A stretch of DNA of 55,497 nucleotides from RUG14199 sp964629225. Its GTDB lineage: Bacteria; Bacillota; Clostridia; Oscillospirales; CAG-272. Positions 16,554 through 24,441 of the stretch are shown one piece after another (positions within the stretch are counted from its first letter, which is position 1; every line of letters begins with the position of its first letter). The position numbers and the translations under genes are program-made. Location of the stretch: the NCBI GenBank assembly GCA_964629225.1, contig CAZVQC010000011.1:1-55497 (forward strand), written 5' to 3'. The notes beneath the pieces were generated by a model. That model was not told where the DNA came from and ran no database searches. It worked only from the letters and a program-made list of their open reading frames with translations.

Positions 16554-17518
16554 TATGTCTCCTTATTATCCAAAGCATCAGTAACGGTGCTTCTGGGAAG
16601 GTATTTTCCGGTGCATTCCAGGGACGCGATACCCTTCCAAACATGACGGAACACCTTGTCCCTGTCAAGTTTTTCAAGATAGATGATATCATGTCGGCTG
16701 TCGTCGAACTTGTAGATTCTCTCATCCGAGAGGATAGGTGCCGGTATCACCCGATAACTGCCGCATTCCGGAGCGGCAAGGATAGCAGGTGCCGCCACGT
16801 CCCAAATGGTCCTGCCGTATCCGTCCGGACTTCCCGCATTGCGGTGAAATTCACAGATAAGCTGCCACAAAAGCTCACAGACCTGACTTTTGCCCTCCAG
16901 ATTCTCCCGTATCTCCGCCATAGGGCAGTAGAGCACACAAGTGACGTTCCACGCCGGGCAGAGAACCAGCGGAACTCCGCTGTCAAGGAGCACCTGCCCC
17001 GCAGTGTAGTCCTGCACCAGATTGAACTCCCCAAGCCCCGGATTGTCAAGGCTGTTCGCACCAAGCCAGACCACTACGATCTTTTCTTTGATATCGGGAG
17101 CCAGCATGATCGCAGAGGCGATATTGGTCGCCGCTCCCAGTCCCAAAACGAACACAGGCTCCGATGACTCTCTCGCCGTTTTTATAATATTCTCGGCTGC
17201 GGGGCTTTCTACGGGCTTTCCGCCGTTCTTTTCGATCTCCTCGCATGAACCCTTGTAGACCGGAATATCGCAGTCATTTTTGTAGGCTGCAAGAACTCTT
17301 TTTATCTCAAGGTAGCTTCTTTCCATTCCATCGCCGTAGGACGTGGAATTGCCGTTGAAGAAAGGTGCCGCATTGATGGAGAGCACCTCAAGGCTCGGGC
17401 AGGAAAGCGCAAAAGCTATTGCGAACTGGTCGTCCACCTCATTGAAAGCATCAGTATCTATGATGACCTTCTTCGGGGATGCCGACTTGATATCTTCAAG
17501 CAATCTGTTAATGTCCAT
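16553..17518 (-). CDS. Inosine/uridine-preferring nucleoside hydrolase family protein
   Basis: Hydrolyses the N-glycosidic bond of ribonucleosides, releasing base and ribose, in salvage or catabolism. 321 residues, no signal peptide. The calcium-binding family signature is present near the N-terminus as VIIDTDAFNEVDDQFAIA (DTDxxxEVDD in place of the usual DxDxxxDD). Other family features are FVLGLGAATNIA, WLGAN and a C-terminal TIWDVAAPAIL that supplies the last metal-binding Asp. The Glu/Val variation in the first motif is seen in a branch of the family not restricted to classical nucleosides, so substrate is uncertain. It starts 15 bases after the GH20 stop, with GGAG 8 bases before the ATG. 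Confidence 0.85.
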   Translation of the reverse strand: MDINRLLEDIKSASPKKVIIDTDAFNEVDDQFAIAFALSCPSLEVLSINAAPFFNGNSTSYGDGMERSYLEIKRVLAAYKNDCDIPVYKGSCEEIEKNGGKPVESPAAENIIKTARESSEPVFVLGLGAATNIASAIMLAPDIKEKIVVVWLGANSLDNPGLGEFNLVQDYTAGQVLLDSGVPLVLCPAWNVTCVLYCPMAEIRENLEGKSQVCELLWQLICEFHRNAGSPDGYGRTIWDVAAPAILAAPECGSYRVIPAPILSDERIYKFDDSRHDIIYLEKLDRDKVFRHVWKGIASLECTGKYLPRSTVTDALDNKET

Positions 17519-17533
17519 CTTGTGTCTCCGATA

Positions 17534-19315
17534 TCAAAACAGGGTCGTGAGAGAATCGAGAAATTCGCCAACTGCATCCACCTGGGATTCCTTGTCGTCT
17601 CTCATCCAAGCCTCTCTGTACTCACTGAACCATTCCGTCCATTCTGCCTTAAGGGCGGCTCGGTCACCGTAGCCTTCCTCGCCTACTATCATGAGGACGG
17701 TCTTATTCATCAGTTTGATAGCACGTGCCGAAAGAAGCAGATCGTTCTTAACGTCTCCGTCGCAAAGAAGCCCTTGAAGCTCCGTTTTTATCTCTCCGAT
17801 GCGCGCTATGTTCTCCTTTGCCTTGGGACGGTCCACTGCAAGCTCCGTCTTGCGGCCTTCCTTAGTATTCGCACTGTACCAGTAGACAAACTCCATCCAG
17901 TCGCAGGTGCGCTCGCACATTCCCATGTCGTAGATCAGCTTGACTACGTTGGCATCCTTGCATCCGTAGAGCAGGAGCGATGCCGCCATTTCAAAGTCCT
18001 CGCCGACCTCACCTGCCGGGTTCCAGCCCTTTTCTGCGCCGAATACCATGCCGTACATTTCACAGTTCCAGCTGCAGATATTGCCGAAATCCCCCCAATT
18101 GGTGTTAAGGATGCCCGTGGCGCCGTATTTCTTACCGTAGGCGGCAAGACCGGAGATATTGCCCACGGAGCGGTCGAGCTCCTCAATGAAACGGTTCCAA
18201 GAGGACGTGCCGGGGCAGACTATCTGCTCAAGTCCCGTCTCGGCAATGGCCTTGACGTTCTCCTCTTTTGCTTCCTTAGTGTAGTTCCAGTTGAGCATGG
18301 TAACACCGGCAAGGTACTTCTTTGCCTTTTCCATGTGGGCAAGTACCACGTCTCCCCACATTTGGACCTGCTTACCGTAGGATCTCACGTGCTCTATTAT
18401 CTGAGTGACGAATCCGAAATACTCGTCTCCCTCGTCCTTGCCCTTGTTCCTGCCCTTGCAAAGGTCAAAGGTCTCGTCACAGCAAATGTTGAATTTGTTG
18501 CTTCTGAAAAGGGGAACGTACTGGTCGATCATGCTCTTGACCACCTCGATGCTTTCGGGATTGGAAACGTCGATAGTGTGGTGAGCCATCTTCTCTACCC
18601 AGAATATCTGGTAGGGCTCCCAGTTTTCATACTCGCACAGGTGGCGGTATTTGTCGCTCTGCAGAAGTTTGTAGAGATGTCCGAAGGTGGAAAGAGAGGG
18701 TACGAGCTCAATAAAATGATCGTAGCAGTAGTCATCAAGCTCCATCATTTCAGCCGCAGTCATGCATTCCGTCTTTTTGATAATGCCGTCAAACTCGAAA
18801 AGATCGAAGGCGTCCTCCACGTAGATCTGAAGAGAGTTGATCTTGTAATAGGAGAGCTGCTCCGCTATCTCCTTCATCTTTTTGAGAGTGGGGACACGGC
18901 CTCTCGTAATGTCGTGATAGAAGCCTCTTTCGGAAAAGTCCGGTTCGTCCACTATGCGGCAAAAAGGCACTTCGGCACCGTATTCCTTCAGCATCTGCCT
19001 GAAGGACTGGATCCCGTAGAAAGCACCTGCGGCGCTGTTTCCGACGATACGAACGCTCTTTTCGGAAACCGTCAGCTCATAGCCCTCGTTGCCTCCGTCA
19101 CAAACGGTGATCCACACCGACTTTTCGGAGGGCTCGCTCTTTGCCGTGTAGGTCTTCACGAACTTGCCGCAGACATCCTCAATTTCGCCCTTGAGAACTA
19201 CTGCCGCCTTGGTCAGTCTTATGTCGCTTCCCGCTTCGACGGCTACGGTGATGCCTTCTAAGCCAAGTCTGCCGTCGTCTACGGTGATCTTCTTTGGAAC
19301 GGGAATGATCTTCAT
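17534..19315 (-). CDS. GH20 family beta-N-acetylhexosaminidase-like enzyme
   Basis: Predicted to release terminal beta-linked GlcNAc or GalNAc by substrate-assisted catalysis. 593 residues. The ATG at 19315 has AAGGAG 9 bases upstream; a longer frame overlaps the promoter. No signal peptide, so cytoplasmic. Residues 1-120 are the GH20b-type alpha/beta domain (KIIPVPKKITV, YELTVSEKSVRIVG, GIQSFRQML). The barrel starts at FSERGFYHDITRGRVPT. The catalytic pair is Asp280-Glu281 in NICCDETFDL. Active-site aromatic residues are in VQMWGDV and NTNWGDFG. Together with the downstream nucleoside hydrolase it suggests intracellular breakdown of imported amino-sugar glycans. The nearby NahK-like kinase could use the released sugar (inference). 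Confidence 0.85.
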   Translation of the reverse strand: MKIIPVPKKITVDDGRLGLEGITVAVEAGSDIRLTKAAVVLKGEIEDVCGKFVKTYTAKSEPSEKSVWITVCDGGNEGYELTVSEKSVRIVGNSAAGAFYGIQSFRQMLKEYGAEVPFCRIVDEPDFSERGFYHDITRGRVPTLKKMKEIAEQLSYYKINSLQIYVEDAFDLFEFDGIIKKTECMTAAEMMELDDYCYDHFIELVPSLSTFGHLYKLLQSDKYRHLCEYENWEPYQIFWVEKMAHHTIDVSNPESIEVVKSMIDQYVPLFRSNKFNICCDETFDLCKGRNKGKDEGDEYFGFVTQIIEHVRSYGKQVQMWGDVVLAHMEKAKKYLAGVTMLNWNYTKEAKEENVKAIAETGLEQIVCPGTSSWNRFIEELDRSVGNISGLAAYGKKYGATGILNTNWGDFGNICSWNCEMYGMVFGAEKGWNPAGEVGEDFEMAASLLLYGCKDANVVKLIYDMGMCERTCDWMEFVYWYSANTKEGRKTELAVDRPKAKENIARIGEIKTELQGLLCDGDVKNDLLLSARAIKLMNKTVLMIVGEEGYGDRAALKAEWTEWFSEYREAWMRDDKESQVDAVGEFLDSLTTLF

Positions 19316-19379
19316 GATATTTCTCCTTGAATAAGTGCTGTTATTTGACGTAATATCGGGGAAAAATGCCCCCATGTGC

Positions 19380-19408
19380 AATGTACCATGTTTGACCGCT
19401 TTTGTCAA
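19380..19408 (-). promoter_or_regulatory. Promoter of the GH20 operon
   Basis: On the minus strand TTGACA (19408-19403), 17-base spacer, TACATT (19385-19380), about 65 bases ahead of the GH20 start. Confidence 0.8.
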
Positions 19409-19482
19409 TAGAGATCGCTATTTTGAGAAAATTTTTTCAGCTTTTGCGGAGTGTTTTCCATGTTTTTACGGCACAAGTCAAA

Positions 19483-19506
19483 CGGCACGGAAATATCTCC
19501 GTGCCG
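19483..19506 (-). terminator. Hairpin at the end of the pot operon
   Basis: CGGCACGGA..TCCGTGCCG, 9-bp perfect stem, 17 bases past the potD stop. The minus-strand tail (TTTGACTTG) is a poor T run, so termination may be partial. Confidence 0.6.
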
Positions 19507-19522
19507 CATATTTCACGATCGG

Positions 19523-20797
19523 TTATTTTATCTCTTCGGCACGCTCGGCTTCTTCTCCCTCGGCTTCTTCAAGAAGGATCTTCCGTTTTCTTTGGAACTT
19601 CAGGATATTGATGCCGATGCTTGCGGCTATGCAAGCGATGATGAATATTATCACCGTTGCCGCATTTCCGTCACCGTCTGACATAAGATCGGTCCAAAGG
19701 TCGTCCTCAAGCTTCGTAATATCGGAGGGAAGCGCCGTGTAGGCCTCCGCTTTTTCCAGTATCTCGACGGAAGGGTAAGAGACGGAGTTTTGGATCTCCT
19801 CATCAAGATACTTGAACGCCTCCTTGTGAGGGGTGGAGTAATTGATGTACTCGCAGTTCTTAAGGGCGGTGAGGGTCTCGCACATGAAGTTGATGTACAA
19901 TTCCGCCGCCTCTTTGTTTTTTGAACCCTTCGGGATACAGAGAGCGTCCACATAGAGATTGGAACCCTCCTTCGGAATGACGAATCCGAGTTCCGGATTG
20001 TCATTCATCATAGTGATGGCATCTCCCGCATAGTAGGGCGCAAGTGCCGCCTCTCCGCCGCCCATCTTGTCGAAGATCTCGTCCATAACGTAGGCTTGTA
20101 CGATGTTCTTCTGCTCCTTCAGCGCCTCGTATGCCTCGCTTATCTCCTCTTTGTCGGTGGTATTATAAGAATATCCAAGGCGTTTGAGGGAGATACCCAC
20201 CGTATCACGAGGATTTGAGAACATGAATATCGAGTCGGAGTATTTCGCATCCCAAAGGATGTCCCAGGAGTCGATCTCGTCATTTTCAAGATCCACCATG
20301 TTTTTGTTGTAGATTATCCCGACGATGCCCCATGTGTAGGGCACGGAATACTCGTTGGTGCGGTCGTAATCCGGGCAGATCAAGTCATCGTTGATGTGTT
20401 TGAAGTTCGGAATGTTGGAAAAATCGATCTTCTCCAGCATCCCCTCATTTATCATCCTTGAGATCATGTAGTCGGAGGGAATGATAATATCGTAGGATGC
20501 TCCGCCGGTCTTGATTCTGGCATACATTTCCTCATTGGTGGCAAACAGCGTGTAGTCCACCTTGATACCGGTGAGTTTTTCAAATTCCGCATTGGTATCG
20601 TAGAGACACTCGCCGTCGTTGACGGAGATGTATTCACCCCAATTGTAGACTCGGAGAGTTATCCCCATGTCGCGGAATTTATCCCAATCCACGTCATCGG
20701 AATAGGGTATCTCATATCCGCTGTCCACAGCGAAGGCCGGGGTAGCGCAGAGTGTCACGAAAAGAAGAGAAACGACGATGCAAAAGAATTTTTTCAT
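19523..20797 (-). CDS. potD: PotD-like polyamine-binding protein with C-terminal membrane anchor
   Basis: Extracellular substrate-binding protein of a spermidine/putrescine-type ABC importer. 424 residues. Signal peptide at 1-23 ending ATPAFA-VD, with no lipobox cysteine. The binding domain has the PotD-like opening LRVYNWGEYI, then YDIIIPSDYMISRM, VPYTWGIVGIIYNK, MFSNPRDTVGISLKRLGYS and LYVDALCIPKGSKN. Unlike typical Gram-positive binding proteins it ends with a hydrophobic helix (about 380-403, AATVIIFIIACIAASIGINI) and a basic then Glu-rich tail. The start overlaps the potC stop by four bases (ATGA), so translation is coupled. Ligand is inferred from family only. Confidence 0.88.
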   Translation of the reverse strand: MKKFFCIVVSLLFVTLCATPAFAVDSGYEIPYSDDVDWDKFRDMGITLRVYNWGEYISVNDGECLYDTNAEFEKLTGIKVDYTLFATNEEMYARIKTGGASYDIIIPSDYMISRMINEGMLEKIDFSNIPNFKHINDDLICPDYDRTNEYSVPYTWGIVGIIYNKNMVDLENDEIDSWDILWDAKYSDSIFMFSNPRDTVGISLKRLGYSYNTTDKEEISEAYEALKEQKNIVQAYVMDEIFDKMGGGEAALAPYYAGDAITMMNDNPELGFVIPKEGSNLYVDALCIPKGSKNKEAAELYINFMCETLTALKNCEYINYSTPHKEAFKYLDEEIQNSVSYPSVEILEKAEAYTALPSDITKLEDDLWTDLMSDGDGNAATVIIFIIACIAASIGINILKFQRKRKILLEEAEGEEAERAEEIK

Positions 20798-21591
20798 GCT
20801 CTCTCCCTCCTCATCTCCCTCTTGCTCTTTCTGACATCATGGATATTCATGACCAAGAGAACGGTCAGTACCACTAAAAAGATGATGGCGGACAGAGCAT
20901 TGATCTCCGGACTGACCTTTTTCCTCGTCATGGAGTAAATGAGGATGGACAGAGTCTGGGACTCCCCGGAGCCGTAAGTGAAGTTACTGACGACAAAGTC
21001 GTCGATGGAGTAGGTGAAGCTCATAAGAAAGCCCGTGACGATGCCGGGAAGTATCTCCGGTATCACCACCTTGCCGAAGACCTGCCTTGAATTGCATCCC
21101 AAGTCCATCGCCGCATCGCAAAGGCTGCGGTCCATCTGCCTCAGCTTCGGCAGTACGTTGAGAATAACATAGGGAACACAGAATGAAACGTGGGCAAGTA
21201 TCAGTGTGATAAGTCCGAATTTGACTCCGGCAAAGACGAACAGTAACATGAGAGACACACCGGTGACTATCTCCGGGTTGAGGATCGGAAGATAGGTCAC
21301 GTTCATTATGAGACCTCTCGTGCGCTTTTTCATATTGTGGATGCCAATAGCGGCGGCGGTTCCCAGCACCGTTGCGATAACAGATGCCGCAAGTGCCACA
21401 GTGAAAGTGACCCTCAAACTGTCGAATATCTCCTTGTTGTGAAAGAGCTTTGAGTACCAGTCGGTAGTAAAGCCCGTCCAGACCGCACGGCTCTTCGAAG
21501 AATTGAAGGAAAAGGCGATCATCACCGCGATCGGTGAGTAGAGAAACAGAAACAGAAAGGTCATGTAGATAGCGGAAACAGTCTTTTTCAT
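20794..21591 (-). CDS. potC: PotC-like ABC transporter permease
   Basis: Membrane permease of the polyamine-type importer. 265 residues with six hydrophobic segments. The ATPase-contact EAA loop is CDAAMDLGCNSRQVFGKVVI, followed by PEILPGIVTGFLMSFTYSIDDF, a PotC hallmark. The start overlaps the potB stop by four bases and its own stop overlaps the potD start. Length is normal for PotC. Confidence 0.92.
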   Translation of the reverse strand: MKKTVSAIYMTFLFLFLYSPIAVMIAFSFNSSKSRAVWTGFTTDWYSKLFHNKEIFDSLRVTFTVALAASVIATVLGTAAAIGIHNMKKRTRGLIMNVTYLPILNPEIVTGVSLMLLFVFAGVKFGLITLILAHVSFCVPYVILNVLPKLRQMDRSLCDAAMDLGCNSRQVFGKVVIPEILPGIVTGFLMSFTYSIDDFVVSNFTYGSGESQTLSILIYSMTRKKVSPEINALSAIIFLVVLTVLLVMNIHDVRKSKREMRRERA

Positions 21592-22634
21592 ATCACCACA
21601 GCCTCCATTTCTTCATCGTCAAGGGAGTTTGTAATGCTCATGCAGACTAGGATGAATACCATTAGGATCAAAGATATTGCGGCACCCAGATTCAAGTTGG
21701 ACGTGGCGCCGAGTATTTTCATATCGATGATATCACCTATCAGCATATTCTTACCTCCACCCAGCATCCTTGAGATAATGTAGGTGCTGACAGCCGGGAC
21801 GAATACCATGGTTATCCCGGAGACTATGCCCGACGTGGAAAGGGGGAGCACCACCCGGGAAAAGATATTGACACTTCCCGCACCGAGGTCGCGGGCAGCC
21901 TCAAGTACCCTCGAATCTATTTTTGTCATTATGGAGTAGAGGGGAAGGATCATGTAGGGCAGGTAATTGTAGACCATGCCAAGGACCACTGCTCCCTCGG
22001 TATTTATCATGTGAAAGGGTCCGAGTCCCACAAGCCCGAACAGTTTGTTGATGATACCGTTGTTCTCAAGGAGAGTCATCCAAGCGTAGGTCCTGAGAAG
22101 AAAGTTCATCCACATAGGTAAGATGACTATCATTATCATCATCTTCTGCCTTGAAAAGTTCATTCGGGAGATAAGGTAGGCTGCGGGATATCCGATAAGA
22201 AGACAGATCACCGTTGCTATCAGCGCAAGCCAGATGGACTTTATCAGCGTGGGCATGTAGGCGCCTGCGGCGACGATATTGTCAAGGGAGAAGACGCTCT
22301 TTTCAAAAAGCAGACCGGACAGCTCAGTTTCGCAAGCTTCCTCTGCGGCGGCAAGCTCCTCCTCGGTCATCTCATCGGCCGAAGCATCCTCGATGACGGT
22401 TTCATCCGAATCGGACGATTCCCCCTCCTCATCAAGGAGGACTTCAAGACCGTATTTTTCACGGCACTCGTTAGTTATTTCTTCGATCTCTTCCTCACTG
22501 AGACGGTTACCGTCGGCATCGACGGTGATGGTGGTGGTGCAGGCAAAAACTGCGATCAAAATCAGAGGAACGATAACGAAGATCGCCATCCATACAAGGT
22601 ACGGGAAGGCGAGGATCCTGGATCTTTTGTTCAA
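21588..22634 (-). CDS. potB: PotB-like ABC transporter permease with an acidic insertion
   Basis: Second permease of the importer. 348 residues, about 60 more than usual. After the first membrane helix (about 9-32) there is an acidic stretch of about 70 residues (roughly 37-108: LSEEEIEEIT, DEEGESSDSDET, DEMTEEELAAAEEACETEL) in the first extracellular loop, where PotB proteins normally have a short loop. The permease domain then follows normally (KSIWLALIATVICLLIGYP), with EAA loop EAARDLGAGSVNIFSRVVLP. The start is TTG at 22634 with GGAG 7 bases before it. No ATPase gene precedes it; the gene begins a transcript after a terminator at 22768-22812. Confidence 0.9.
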   Translation of the reverse strand: MNKRSRILAFPYLVWMAIFVIVPLILIAVFACTTTITVDADGNRLSEEEIEEITNECREKYGLEVLLDEEGESSDSDETVIEDASADEMTEEELAAAEEACETELSGLLFEKSVFSLDNIVAAGAYMPTLIKSIWLALIATVICLLIGYPAAYLISRMNFSRQKMMIMIVILPMWMNFLLRTYAWMTLLENNGIINKLFGLVGLGPFHMINTEGAVVLGMVYNYLPYMILPLYSIMTKIDSRVLEAARDLGAGSVNIFSRVVLPLSTSGIVSGITMVFVPAVSTYIISRMLGGGKNMLIGDIIDMKILGATSNLNLGAAISLILMVFILVCMSITNSLDDEEMEAVVI

Positions 22635-22717
22635 TTATTTCTCCGTTTCCCCGTCGGGGTGAATTTTTCGGCTCCAGCCATGTCAAGGCGGCATACGACG
22701 GATGTCCGCCCGGCACA

Positions 22718-22762
22718 TTTCCGACGGCAATTTTGAACTTACACCATCTCTGCCGACGGAAA
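22718..22762 (-). promoter_or_regulatory. Imperfect inverted repeat in the potB leader
   Basis: TTTCCGACGGCA and TGCCGACGGAAA form a 12-base inverted repeat with one central mismatch, 21 bases apart, 84 bases ahead of the potB start. It could be a leader RNA hairpin or a protein-binding site. I could not place a good -10/-35 pair near it. Confidence 0.4.
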
Positions 22763-22767
22763 TAAAA

Positions 22768-22812
22768 ATATTCCGAAGTGACACGGAGTTACCCAAATGC
22801 CACTTCGGAATA
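22768..22812 (-). terminator. Terminator of the metalloprotease operon
   Basis: On the minus strand TATTCCGAAGTG..CACTTCGGAATA with a 20-base loop, followed by TTTTTATTT. It lies 72 bases after the protease stop and separates that operon from potBCD. Confidence 0.75.
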
Positions 22813-22883
22813 ATTCTATCAAATATTGTCGCCGTTTGCAAGGGCTGAGACAACTATTTTTCCTCGCTTTTGAGACTTTTTCA

Positions 22884-23537
22884 TCATTTTTTCCCGAAAA
22901 CGGAAAATAATTCCCGAAGTGCGGTCAAAAACAACACCGATGATAGGATAAGAAGGGTGATATTTGCGCCCATGCGAAGCTGGATGATCACGGATAATAT
23001 GAAGAATGCAAAGGCAAATACCGACGACGCCACCTCCGTGACTCTGCAAGCGATACCGAGGGGAAGGATCAGAGCAAGAAGGCTTCTCAGTGCCCCACTT
23101 CCGTCAAGTCCGGACATGGGCATCAAATTAAAGAGCGAAAGGGAGACATTTGAGAAGATGAAGAACATCACTCTTTCGTCGGCTTTGTGAAAAATGAAGC
23201 AGGTGACCGCGCAGGCTAAGACATTTGCAGCCGCTCCCGCAAGACTCACCGCCACCTCGGTGAGATACGAGGCTTTTGAAAAGTCGTATTTTATCGTCAT
23301 GTGAAAGAGCCTGCCCCGACAGCACACAAGCTTAATTCCCAAAATCTTTGCGGCGACTATGTGTCCTCCCTCATGGATCGCTGCCGCAAGAAAGACGAGA
23401 AATGCCCAAAGTGCTCCTTTTAAGAAAAACGACAAAAGGAGCAGACAAAGCGGCAGGAGTACCGCACATGAGATCCGACACAGACGTCCGCATTTTTTCG
23501 GCGGCAAGTACCGGCTCAACGAAAACCGCTCCATCAC
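22884..23537 (-). CDS. M50 family (site-2-protease-like) membrane zinc metalloprotease
   Basis: Intramembrane protease. 217 residues with about five hydrophobic segments. The zinc site is HEGGH in FLAAAIHEGGHIVAAKILG and the third ligand is the Asp in LMPMSGLDGSGAL, which replaces the common NLLPxxxLDGG. It lacks PDZ and CBS domains. That minimal form resembles SpoIVFB, the protease that activates a sporulation sigma factor, but short M50 proteins have other roles too. The start overlaps by four bases the stop of a small one-helix membrane protein gene (23534-23863), and the pair forms an operon. Confidence 0.82.
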   Translation of the reverse strand: MMERFSLSRYLPPKKCGRLCRISCAVLLPLCLLLLSFFLKGALWAFLVFLAAAIHEGGHIVAAKILGIKLVCCRGRLFHMTIKYDFSKASYLTEVAVSLAGAAANVLACAVTCFIFHKADERVMFFIFSNVSLSLFNLMPMSGLDGSGALRSLLALILPLGIACRVTEVASSVFAFAFFILSVIIQLRMGANITLLILSSVLFLTALRELFSVFGKK

Positions 23538-23863
23538 GCCCTAAGTCCCTTTTCGAGGAATATCTTTTCGAGGCATTCGGAAAAGTACTCCCAAAAATCG
23601 AACCTTTCATCCTTTGTGAACTCGTTGACTCGGTATTCCACGGAGGAGACCTCCACCGCATCCGTCGGCACCGCACTCTCCTTCGGCGCATCCTTCAGAG
23701 TCGATGCGAAGAAAAACAGGACGGTGATGCATCCTATCACCATGACGACATCGGCGCATCTTGCACGTCGGAGAGAGAATGGGGCGGGCTCCTCCCTTCT
23801 TTTCTCCTCTTTTTTGCCAAGCTCCTCGCAGCGGTATCTGCCGGATCGGTAACTCTCTTTCAT
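23534..23863 (-). CDS. Small single-pass membrane protein paired with the M50 protease
   Basis: 109 residues. A basic, charged N-terminal part (RCEELGKKEEKRREEP) is followed by one membrane segment (about 36-54, ADVVMVIGCITVLFFFASTL) and an extracytoplasmic acidic C-terminal domain of about 55 residues (YRVNEFTKDERFDFWEYFSECLEKIF). No family recognised. The four-base overlap with the M50 gene suggests a dedicated partner, comparable in arrangement to SpoIVFA with SpoIVFB; no sequence match to SpoIVFA is claimed. AAAGGA lies about 10 bases before the ATG. Confidence 0.65.
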   Translation of the reverse strand: MKESYRSGRYRCEELGKKEEKRREEPAPFSLRRARCADVVMVIGCITVLFFFASTLKDAPKESAVPTDAVEVSSVEYRVNEFTKDERFDFWEYFSECLEKIFLEKGLRA

Positions 23864-24096
23864 AAGGCGGCATCCTTTCGTTTTTCGGTACTAAAATAGT
23901 ATTTTGAAAAGCTGAAAATATGACCGTGCAGAAGAGCATTATAAGACGATATTACGGCCGTTTCCGCCTTGACGGGCATCTATCCTTTCATGTCGCAAAA
24001 AACCTCAAAAACGCCCTTAAAACGCTCCGTAAAGCATCTTGTAAGAAGCCCTTTATCAAAACCTCGGATATTTTTCGAAAAAGTCGTCAAAGGTAC

Positions 24097-24126
24097 TTGA
24101 CACAGTTTTTTTAACGGTGTTATAAT
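24097..24126 (+). promoter_or_regulatory. Perfect-consensus promoter with no gene downstream
   Basis: TTGACA (24097-24102), 18-base spacer, TATAAT (24121-24126), both hexamers perfect. The next plus-strand gene is not within reach; the following genes lie on the minus strand. Confidence 0.75.
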
Positions 24127-24135
24127 CGCGCCGCA

Positions 24136-24194
24136 GTTAGCCAAATCTAACCGATTCGTCTAATAATCAAATTGTTAGTTAGTAAGTGCTAACA
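24136..24194. promoter_or_regulatory. Two GTTAG/CTAAC inverted repeats
   Basis: GTTAG-N6-CTAAC (24136-24151) lies 9 bases after the -10 box, and TGTTAG-N10-CTAACA (24173-24194) lies 47 bases after it. The second has the same arm sequence and spacing as a site upstream of the hydrogenase promoter (33095-33116). They may be operators for one regulator, or RNA hairpins. Confidence 0.45.
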
Positions 24195-24408
24195 TTTTTG
24201 TAAAAACAGAACGTCGGCGTAGTTGCCTGCGTTAGTGAAGGCTTCCCCGAAAGTGGCAGAAAAGCAAAAAAGCCCTGAATAGGGGCCAAAGTCTCATTAT
24301 CTCTGCTAATTTCGGTCGATCTTGACGACTCGGTCTTGACCCGACTTTTTAGCCTCGCAAAGAACGGGGCTATCTTTACCCCCGGCGAAAAAAGTCTGTC
24401 ATTGCTTT

Positions 24409-24441
24409 GAGGGGCCTTGACCTTTCGGTCAAAGCCCCTCT
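24409..24441. terminator. Terminator after hydA
   Basis: GAGGGGC-C-TTGACC, loop TTTC, GGTCAA-A-GCCCCTC, about 13 bp with an internal mismatch, 10 bases past the hydA stop. T-richness is modest on both sides. A second smaller hairpin with a run of six T on the minus strand (near 24267-24283) could act as a backup for hydA. Confidence 0.7.

Noticed and set aside
17522..19261. 579-codon plus-strand open frame opposite the GH20 gene
   Set aside because: Antisense shadow produced by biased codon use. The minus strand has catalytic motifs, a promoter and a Shine-Dalgarno sequence; the plus strand has none.
22635..22716. Possible 3' remnant of potA just before potB
   Set aside because: I looked for a TOBE-type C-terminus in all minus frames; the short peptides there do not resemble PotA and the potB leader has its own terminator upstream.
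23920..24114. 64-codon plus-strand open frame ahead of the orphan promoter
   Set aside because: No ribosome binding site, ends at the promoter itself, and composition is basic and unremarkable.
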